Of a stretch of 64,000 nt of DNA, positions 55,767 through 64,000 are shown in pieces. Within the stretch, counting starts at the first letter, position 1. Each line of letters begins with the position of its first letter. The notes under the pieces are model-generated. The model saw only the letters and a list, made by a program, of their open reading frames with translations. It was not told the origin of the DNA and searched no databases. The translations under genes were made by a program, and so were the position numbers. The DNA is from Leguminivora glycinivorella. Its lineage: Eukaryota > Arthropoda > Insecta > Lepidoptera > Tortricidae. Location of the stretch: assembly GCF_023078275.1 (NCBI RefSeq), contig NC_062980.1, forward strand, positions 876,001 through 940,000, in the 5' to 3' direction.

Positions 55767-57375
55767 TTAACTGTGATACGCCTGTGCCTTTACGAATGCC
55801 TTGGAGGCATTAAGGTGGCACTTCATTTGATGTTGGACAATTTTTTGTTTTGCATGCCTGAAAATATATGGCGATGTCAACGCCATCTATTTGGAACTCA
55901 AGAAACTATCAATTGCGTTCATATCGAGCTAACGAACGCCAAAACGAAGATGTGCAAATTTTATTGTGCATGTGCAGTTAGAGCAGACCAAGTTAAGTTG
56001 GGACTTAGCAGTGATTCTCATACTCATAGCGCAGTTTGAGCTGTTACGTCATAATTTCATAGAAATTTGACGTCTAAAATTTAGCTCAGTGTGGATGCGC
56101 CAACAGACAAATGAAGTGCTGCCTATAGATAGAGTGGCGCTATACCTACAAAATGGTTTGACGAACGTATTGATGATCATGGCAATCTATACCTCTCGCG
56201 TCGAATGATGGTCCCCGTGATCAGAATTCAAAATTTAAAAACGCTACTTGCCTCCTAGTCAAATCAGATTCTTTTTAAGAACTGTCAGAACGAATTTGAA
56301 CGACTTGCTAATAAGGAACTTATAAAATCGAATTGAGTGACGTCACGGTCAAATCACTTACTTTATATATTTCTACCTGACTTATTAAATATAAATTGGA
56401 TTTAAAAAAACTTATATCCATGTTTTTCTTATAATTATCTGATGTTTTATTTCGTGCATGGTATAAAATATTTTATTTTATAACTACAGTCAAGTTCCCT
56501 ATTAAAAAGTCAAACTTGTAGTGCTGTCCGGTTTTTTCACGCATATTGATTTGAAAGGGTCAACACTACAGTGTTGCCACTTTTTAATTTCTACTTTTTT
56601 GCCTAGCTATAAAGGATATTTAAGAGCTATTTTAAAAGTCAATAATACTTATTTACAAAGCCGTATTGTATTATTAAAATCTGTCAAATATGTTTTTTTT
56701 CGTACTTTCTTGCTTAAGGACTACTGCAATTTTAGCCTATTTTAGGTTACAGTTTTGATTACAGTCACCCAATATAAAAGAACTTATCATAGGAACCATC
56801 ATGTCACGCGAGAGGTTTACTAGTTTTTAATTCATTGGTTTTCAAGTGATATTTTCTGCCTAGCTCTAATGATTTATGTTGAATGAACAAAATATAGAAA
56901 AACTTACTTGAAAAGCAATACAGAATACATTAAGTATTTATTTGTTAGTAAAGGACCAGTTGTGAACCGAGCACCAAAATGACGATTTAGTTTGAACCAA
57001 ATGATTCAAATTTATTTATTTAGTAGCACATGTAATAGGTCAAAGGTATTTTGTGATTATTAAATAAATTCGAGTATAATATACCAAATATAATTATTTA
57101 TTTAATATACGATTGTTTTTCTTATGTATTCCTATCCTATAACCTTTCCTTTAAAACCTATGTTAAACATAGATAATGTTAAAGTAGAGATTTAAAGCCT
57201 TACCAGAAACATATGACTACGCGCCTTGTTGCGGAATTTACCTAATTACAACTATTGTCTTCAAACTAAACTCAACTGTCACCCCATACATCAGAATAAC
57301 AGAGCCCTCCGGACAATAGTCATATTATTTTATTTCTGGTCGCTTCATAATGAATAATAGACTGCAGTACCTATA
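55767..57375. other. Downstream of phospholipase A2, no gene seen
   Basis: AT-rich with short open frames lacking recognisable domains. One degenerate MITE (56489-56613). Confidence 0.5.
56489..56613. mobile_element. Degenerate MITE of the AAAAAGTGGCAACACTGTAGT family
   Basis: ATTAAAAAGTCAAACTTGTAGT at the left resembles the inverse of CAGTGTTGCCACTTTTTAAT at the right, which continues TTCTACTTTTTTGCC. Confidence 0.5.
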
Positions 57376-57383
57376 GCCTATAG

Positions 57384-57687
57384 CAGCGGTTCTCAAACTT
57401 ATTTTCCCATGGAACCCCTTTGGAAAACAAAATATCTGACGGAACCCTTAAATTAAATAAATAGTTAATAGCAATCTTTATTTTAATAAGTCTTAATCAT
57501 AATAGTAAAATCTAATCACTAGATTCTAATGTGAGATATTACATAGAACTGTTTTTATTTTTACAATTGGTGAATATCTTTGGAAGAGAGTTGAAGTCGC
57601 AAATCACTCAACCAAAATTCACACGGAGCCCCCAGAGAGGTTTTGCGGAGCCCTAGGGCTCCGCGGAGCACAGTTTGAGTATGGCTG
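57384..57687. mobile_element. hAT-type MITE (CAGCGGTTCTCAAACT)
   Basis: Left end CAGCGGTTCTCAAACT is the classic hAT end; the right end reads AGTTTGAGTATGGCTG. Exact 8-bp duplication GCCTATAG (57376-57383, 57688-57695). 304 bp. Interior has the palindrome GGAGCCCTAGGGCTCC. Confidence 0.9.
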
Positions 57688-58048
57688 GCCTATAGTAAAT
57701 AATATGGATGGTTGATTACTCATGGACATAACTAAATATTATTAGGCTATCACGGTCATTGACTTTACCCGAGTATAATGCAGTATACACCTAAATGTAG
57801 GTAAGATATATGGAAAACGTTTACGAAACTAAAAACTTGATTACATACAACGTGTTTCCGATATCACTCAAAACCTCAGACACCCCAACTGATTTTTATT
57901 TTTTTAAACTCATCTAGAGTATTCGTATTTAAATCTGATGTTTACTTTTTTTTAAATTGAATTTTTAATTTTCTGTACAGCTCTACTCGACTTTTAACTC
58001 TACGCTCAATAAAATAATTGCTAACTACCATCATAAACCTTAAAACTA

Positions 58049-59322
58049 TTGGGTTGGTAAGAAAGTAATGAGCGATCGATTGAATTCCACATAAAATTTT
58101 TGAGAGAGTTCTAGAATCTTCTATGGTCAAAAGTATATAAAGGGCGAGTCGCACAGTTTCTCGTCAGTCATTCACTAGCTGTCGCCGAGCTAATATAAGG
58201 AAGAAAATGGACGAATTAAAAGTGCATGTAAGGCATTGCTTACTATATGAATTTCAGTCTGGCCATTCAGCCGCCGAAGCAGTGCGTAATATATGTCAGC
58301 GTGTTGCTCCTGAAGTTGTGTCTGAGGCCACGGCGAAACGATGGTTCCAGCGGTTTCGTAGTGGCGACTTTTCATTATCAGATCAACCTAAGTCTGGTCG
58401 ACCGGTGAAGATTGATGTAGCCAAATTAAAAATCTTAATTGAAGGAGATCCGAAGCTAACGAGTCGTACTATTGCTACCGAGTTAGGCTGCTCTCATGTC
58501 ACCATAGAAACACATTTACACGAGTTGGGAAAAAACTACAAATACAGTGTTTGGATACCGCACGAACTTGATAGAGATCAACTAAACCGCCGTGCCGATA
58601 TCTGCATACAACTTCTGTCTTTTCGCCGCACATTCAACTGGTTGGCCCATCTTATCACTGGAGATGAAAAATGGGTCTTATATATAAATCACACACGCAA
58701 ATGTCAGTGGCTAGCTCCAAACGAAAAAGGAATAGAGGCACCAAAAACGGAGCCTCACCCGAAAAAGGTTATGCTGTCCGTTTGGTGGGATATTCATGGT
58801 ATTATTCACTGGGAACTCCTACCAAGTGGAATGACTGTTACCGCATCAGTATACTGTAATCAGCTTGAAAATTTAAACCAAAAAATCTGTCAGAATCGTC
58901 CACAGCATGCTAAAGTTTTTTTTTTACACGACAATGCTCGCCCACACATTGCAAAAGTGACTCGGCTAAAGCTATTGGAGCTAGGTTGGAAAGTGATACC
59001 TCATCCACCGTACTCTCCAGACTTGGCACACGGATTACGCATTGTTCAGATCGCTAAGCAATGCCTTGAATGAAAAAAAGTTCCATGATCAAGCCCATCT
59101 ACGACAGTACATAGCTGATCGCTGCTGCTGCTGCGCGCGAGCTGTTTTTTGAATCTAAACCTAAGAACTTCTTCGCCGATGCTATTCATTCTTTACCAGA
59201 ACGATGGAGACAAGTAGTAGATAACGAAGGCCGTTATATTTTTGATAAATGATTAAAATAATAAATTAAATAAAAATTACAATATTGATTATGATTCGCT
59301 CATTACTTTCTTACCAACCCAA
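58049..59322 (+). mobile_element. Near-complete mariner element
   Basis: 1274 bp with about 29-bp terminal inverted repeats (TTGGGTTGGTAAGAAAGTAA at the left, its inverse at the right), flanked by TA on both sides (58047-58048, 59323-59324), the mariner target duplication. Contains one transposase gene with a late frameshift. Confidence 0.93.
58207..59252 (+). pseudogene. Mariner transposase with late frameshift
   Basis: The open part runs 288 codons from the ATG at 58207: N-terminal helix-turn-helix (VSEATAKRWFQRFRSGDFSL), SGRP linker, THLHELG, WIPH, TGDEKW (first Asp), HDNARPH (second Asp) and YSPDLA (third Asp). Just after YSPDLA, near 59026, about one base is lost and the frame closes at 59073. 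The normal C-terminus (KKFHDQAHLR, then FFADAIHSLPERW) continues in another frame to a TGA near 59252, with a CTG-rich disruption at 59121-59140. All three DD34D residues precede the break, but the protein is probably inactive. Confidence 0.88.
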
Positions 59323-59324
59323 TA

Positions 59325-60226
59325 TTTATTTGTGAACGTTACTGCAACGACATAAGGTTGACCAATAGACAGCTGAGATGTCACTCTAAAACACTTTAAA
59401 GCTTTGTCACAGTAAACTTCAAATTGGACAGGTACCTAATCGCGGTAAGCAAATTTAAACCCAACATTCAAAATGACAAGGTTGTAATTAGGTACGAGTT
59501 CAATTTGTTATGACTTATGATAAACATTAAGATTAAACTGACAAACAACGTCAAACTCGTAACGGAAAAAGTATCGTCCAAGTAACCAGCCAGTATTAAT
59601 ACCCCTAAATACTGAAAAAGGTAAGCAACCTCTAGCAATGCGATATACACAATGTCGCATTACGAATACAATAGAATGGGCACGTAAAAAATAACTAATA
59701 ATACAAATTAAACAAAAAATATTACCCCCATCAAGATATAGCATAGCTCAATCGATTCTACTCTCGATTCTGAACAAACTGTTTTCAGGTTTTTAGTGTT
59801 AAGTGAAACACGGTATAATGAAATACCTCTTAGAGTCTTATGCAGGCATGCCCTAGTGACATCAGCATTATTTTTTGTAATAATAATAATATTACCATAC
59901 ATATCATGCAATAATCTTAATTTTGGCGCCTCATGATTTTTTTATATGGCAACTCTTATCTATCAATCGGGTATTGCCCCTACAATTTAAGTAACATATA
60001 CACTTGTAGTTTTGGTATAATATGAAAATGGGTAAAAATCTACAACAAATATTATTTTTCAAAAAAAAAATTGGTTGTCTGTAAAGTCGGTTTACGGACG
60101 GTAGTTTAACGTGATAACGTCAAACATTACAGTAGTATAGACAGGGAGAAGCGGTCAGAGTATAGCAAAAGGGGCCCGATTCTGGGACTTTTTTCACGTT
60201 TTTTTGTTCTTATTTGAAAGAATGCA
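59325..60226. other. No gene seen
   Basis: AT-rich spacer between the mariner and the piggyBac-like element. Short minus-strand open frames look random. Confidence 0.5.
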
Positions 60227-60245
60227 TTAACCCTTAATTGGACAG

Positions 60246-60708
60246 TGTTCGCTGTGGCGAACATACATTTCAAAAAAATCTACTGGTCACATTTTCATCT
60301 TTGTTTATATTTCTTTCGACTCAAATTGTAGCTTTGTATTATTTTAATTGGTAGAAAATTAATTCATTGCTGTCACAATATTCGTATGTCAGCAGTGCAC
60401 GCAAAATAGCGGCAAGACGGCAACCGCGAAGTATCATCAAGTTATTTATGACATTATATTAGATTTTTATGGTGTCACATTAATAAAAACGACATTTATC
60501 GGTTACCAATGAGGTAATTAATCGTACTAAAGAGTTTCTAGTTTAGTGTAAGTCTTAATTTAGTGACAGTGACACTTAAAAAGTCATGTTCGTGGTACCG
60601 AACACTGCCATCTTCACAGTGAAATAGTAGGTTTGTTGCATGTTCGGTGTGGCGAACACCGCCAGCTACGCAGTGTTTGAATTCCAGGGTTGCATGTTCG
60701 GTGTGACG
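60246..60708. repeat. GTTCGGTGTGGCGAAC motif array
   Basis: Near-palindromic GTTCG-N6-CGAAC motifs at about 60246, 60587, 60639 and 60690, with a fifth, inverted, at about 62224. Most are followed by A(C/T)(C/A/T)(C/T)GCCA. All lie inside the TTAA-flanked element. Confidence 0.8.
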
Positions 60709-61077
60709 AACATTGCCAACTTATCGGTGGACCTTATACCAAAATATTTATTTCACAAAAGAGCACAAAAGTAAATTAAATTACATTAATATGATGTCTA
60801 AATAAAAAAAATTAATAGCTAACTCTAACCTAAAATAATTACGCACATCCCGATGCAGAAGTACCTATCACTGTTCTTGCCGCGTTACCGTGTTGAAGCG
60901 CGATGGATGTGCATAAGGAAGGTCCTACAGCGAGGATTTAGACCCCTTTTCCTCATGAGTCTTCCCACTTCCCCAAAAATACTTTCTAAGAGTAGATTCA
61001 TCCATCATCATTCATCCAAGTAAAAAATTCTCAATACTCTCATCCGAGGTTCGCTTCACTCAAAGTGTAGTTAGGCA

Positions 61078-62085
61078 TGCACTTTTTGCCCTCGTTGTCA
61101 ATAAGTCCAATGGGCCTGATGGTATTCCAGCTATTGTGCTGAAAACGTGCGCTGCGGAGCTTACCCCAGTTTTAATTCGCGTTTTTTGGCATTCATACTG
61201 CTCAGGTAAATGCTCGTCATCCTGAAAGACTGCTTGAGTCCATCCAGCATCAAAGAAGGGTGATCGCACAAACCCTACACACTGTTGGCCCATTGAGGCC
61301 CAGATAAGAGAACCTCTCTTCTCTCAAGGCAATGAAGTAAGTGGTTAATAACCAGCTCTTGGCGTACCTAAAGAACACCAGATTATAGTGACCGGCAATA
61401 CGGCTTCCGCCATGGTCGTGGCGCTGGTGTTCTTTTGGTATACTTATAGTTGGGCCACCGCCATTGAGAACAAGGGAGAGGCACTGGCAGTTAGCCTAGA
61501 TATCGCTACCTAAGGTTTTTGATAGAGTTTATCATAAGACGCATCTCCCCAAGCTACCCTCGTACGGGCTCCCAGAAAGGCTTTGCACGTGGGTCGCCAG
61601 CTTTATACCTGGGCGAAGCATTTCAGTTTTCATCGACGATCAATACTCAGAAATCCGGCCCATTAACGGAGGTGTACCCCAAGGATCTATGCTATCACCG
61701 ACCATGTTCATCCTTCATATCAATGATAAGCTAGAAACTAGAAATATCTATTGCTATGCGGATGACAGCACAGATGATAGCCAGTACACAGGTCGTGCAA
61801 ATGCCTATCGTGAGCACCTGCTCACGATAGGCATTTGCACGATTGGATTTGCACGGTTTTGGAAAGCGGAATGCAACTTGTGTCATAAATAGATGCCTCT
61901 CTTGAGCAGGTATCCGAGTGGAGTAAACATAATCTCGTCTAGTTGAACCCCAGTAAGAAGTTTTGCACATTTTCCGCATATAAAACCCCATTTGACATAA
62001 CATAGCGCCTAAATTCCAGGACATTCCCCTTACCGTCTCCAAGAGTACCGGGATATTCGGTGTCAACATTACGAAGGAGGTCTAG
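61078..62085 (+). pseudogene. Dead LINE reverse transcriptase
   Basis: In-order blocks of a non-LTR reverse transcriptase, in changing frames: NKSNGPDGIPAIVLKTCAAE, LAVSLDIA, GVPQGS-like then MLSPTMFILHIND, YCYADDST (the YADD catalytic motif) and SEWSKHNLV. Many shifts and stops. Old relic. Confidence 0.75.
61794..61841. other. Perfect 23-bp inverted repeat inside the dead LINE
   Basis: CGTGCAAATGCCTATCGTGA(GCA), spacer CC, then the exact inverse. It sits at the position of the ordinary GRAN... coding sequence, so it is a secondary inverted duplication. Confidence 0.85.
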
Positions 62086-62449
62086 TTTCGGGGTCACAAA
62101 GTACAAAAAGGGCACACAAAGTGTAGACAATACTTTTTTGTTCATTTTCTACGAAAAATTTGTATGTTTCTTAACATTTATATAGCAAATTATTTCACAC
62201 TTTTAATTCTTGATTAGCTGGCAGTGTTCGCCACACCGAACATAATTTTCCTGAAAAACTGAAAGATTATGATTTTTTTCATTATTTTTTTGGGGCTCCT
62301 TATGACCCATAAAAATAGTATTCAACAAAAAAAAACGGTATTTTTAATGTTTCTATGTCTGCCAAATTAAGGGTTAAAATAAGCATCTTTTATAAATTAA
62401 AGTTTTTTTAAAAACCTACTAATCTATATAATATAAAGCTACAACCCGA

Positions 62450-64000
62450 CTGACATTTTTCAAAAAATAGGCAGAAGGGGGATTTGAAGGTGGCAGCGTT
62501 TGGTGTGGTCGTATAGAGTTTGGTCCTGCGACCCCGGATAGATCAGACCGTCGGTCTACCGGTTCCGGGTAAAAAAATGTTGGACGGCCTGGCCAAACGG
62601 CTGGAGTTAGCCGGGGAGTGTTCGACCAAATGTCATAGAGGACCCTGGGCAGTTTTTGACGCCGCCATTTTTTTTTCAAAATGGCCGACTTTTTTTTTTG
62701 ACGATTTTTCAAGTTTATCGTAGAGAGCTCAAATGTTGGTCATAGAATCTCCAAGCGGCCTCGATTCGAATGAAATAAAAAAAAATTGAAAAGTGCTACA
62801 AATGTGGGAAAACTGGCCACTTTTATTTTGTATGGCAACTTTTAAACCGTAAGAGATAGCCGGGGGGTGCTCGACCAAATGTCATACAGGTATCCGAGTA
62901 GAAAAAGTTGCATTAAAAAAAAATCAAAATGGCCGACTTTTTTTTTTTGAAAATTTTCAAAATGGTCCTAGCGCGCTGAGATTTGGCACACGGGTGGACG
63001 GTCGCGCCAAGATTAGTATTCAAAAAGAAAATTTTGAAAAATTCAAAATGGCGGCCTTTGAGGGCCAATTGAAATTTGAATGGAGGTTTTTCTTTTAATT
63101 ACCATAGCTCCGTAACGGTACAAAGAAGTGAAAAGTGCTCAAACAAATGTTATACAGTCACCCGAGGTCCATCGAATGGCATTAAAAAAAAATCAAAATG
63201 GCCGACTTTTTTTTTTGAAAAATTTCAAAATGGTCCGAGCGCGCTGAAATTTTGCACACGGGTGGACAGCCACCCTAAGATTAGTATACAAAAAGAAAAT
63301 TTTGAAAAATTCAAAATGGCGCCCTTTGAAGGCCAATTGAAATTTGTATGGAGGTCTTTTTTTTTAATTCCCATAGCTCCGTAACGGTAGGGAAAAGGTT
63401 AAAAGTGCTTGAACTAATGTTGTACAGTTATCTGAGATCCATCGAATGGCATTTACAAAATTTCAAAATGGCCGACTTTGAAATTTTTTTTTTTTAATTT
63501 CGGTCCGAGCGCGTTCAAATTTGGCACGTGGTAAGAACGGGGGCCAAAAATAGAAATGAGAAAAAAAAAATTTGGAAAAGTCAAAGACGGTGGCGAGAGG
63601 GGACAAAGTCAAATTTCCCTACCAGTTTGTATGGAGGTTTTTTTTTAAATCCCCATAGCTCCGTAACGGTAGGGAAAAGGTTAAAAGTGCTTGAACTAAT
63701 GTTGTACAGTTATCTGAGACCCATCGAATGGCATTTACAAAATTTCAAAATGGCCGACTTTGAAATTTTTTTTTTATTTTCGGTCCGAGCGCGTTCAAAT
63801 TTGGCACGTGGTAAGAACGGGGGCCAAAAATAGAAATGAGAAAAAAAAATTTGGAAAAGTCAAAGACGGTGGCGAGAGGGGACAAAGTCAAATTTCCCTA
63901 CCAGTTTGTATGGAGGTTTTTTTTTTAAATCCCCATAGCTCCGTAACGGTATGGAAAAGGTTAAAAGTGCTTGAACTAATGTTGTACAGTTATCTGAGAT
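62450..64000. repeat. Tandem repeat array, about 270-282-bp unit, open at the window end
   Basis: CCATAGCTCCGTAACGGTA recurs at about 63102, 63371, 63653 and 63933 (steps 269, 282, 280). Each unit also has AAAATGGCCGACTTT, AAATTTGGCAC-type words, a TTTGTATGGAGGTTTTTTTT block and AATGTTGTACAGTTATCTGA. More diverged units begin near 62450. The last two units are nearly identical. Chance open frames here are not genes. Confidence 0.85.

Larger units (their letters stand above)
60231..62373. mobile_element. piggyBac-like element, 2143 bp, TTAA-flanked, degenerate
   Basis: TTAA|CCCTTAATTGGAC at the left and CCAAATTAAGGG|TTAA at the right: CCC-starting inverted ends with a TTAA duplication, the piggyBac hallmark. 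The body has no transposase; it carries a dead LINE (61078-62085) and several GTTCGGTGTGGCGAAC motifs. Confidence 0.75.

Noticed and set aside
62419..63833. Several open frames in the tandem array at the right edge
   Set aside because: Repeat units translated in varying frames; no codon bias or known domain.

Overview
The window looks like moth or butterfly (Lepidoptera) nuclear DNA. It is AT-rich, intron-rich, full of the short words TACCTAC and GTAGGTA, and packed with repeats that I recognise as typical of lepidopteran genomes: LINE 3' ends, the 'gggttccgta...cttggccggtttt' repeat, tRNA-headed SINEs and many short inverted-repeat elements. No bacterial, organellar or intact viral genes were seen. 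Most short open frames are chance or lie inside repeats.

Two spliced protein-coding genes can be assembled on the + strand. Gene 1 (14364-18065, five exons, 408 codons) is a secreted trypsin-like serine protease homologue. Its catalytic His is Gly and its catalytic Asp is Thr, so it is predicted to be a pseudoprotease. Gene 2 (19942-55366, four exons, 322 codons) is a group III secretory phospholipase A2 of the bee-venom-like family, with an intact Ca-binding and catalytic core. Its first exon lies in a GC-rich island only 1.9 kb downstream of gene 1, and its first intron is 32 kb long and made largely of transposon debris. Both genes carry degenerate tandem copies of one of their own exons inside the following intron. 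Both products are probably extracellular, but nothing in the sequence links them in one pathway.

Layout. 1-5.9 kb: no gene; a CTCC/TGTC-rich tandem repeat and a TATA-like box followed by a GT-rich stretch. 5.9-14.2 kb: truncated mariner, a full lepidopteran dispersed repeat, several inverted-repeat elements, a THAP-domain fragment and an RTE-like LINE fragment interrupted by a MITE. 14.3-18.1 kb: pseudoprotease gene. 18.3-19.9 kb: MITEs, then the phospholipase promoter region with a uORF. 20.3-52.5 kb: phospholipase intron 1, with dozens of repeats (hAT-, mariner-, PIF/Harbinger-like MITEs, LINE 3' ends, SINEs, a palindromic tandem array). 52.5-55.4 kb: phospholipase exons 2-4. 57.4-59.3 kb: a hAT MITE and a nearly complete mariner. 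60.2-62.4 kb: a TTAA-flanked piggyBac-like element carrying a dead LINE and an array of near-palindromic GTTCGGTGTGGCGAAC motifs. 62.45-64.0 kb: about 280-bp tandem repeats running off the end.

The strongest structural results are exact target-site duplications with matched terminal repeats for many non-autonomous transposons, the two exon-duplication arrays, the palindromic tandem array at 32.4 kb, and the internal motif array of the piggyBac-like element. All were found by eye; identities and family names beyond the visible hallmarks are inference.
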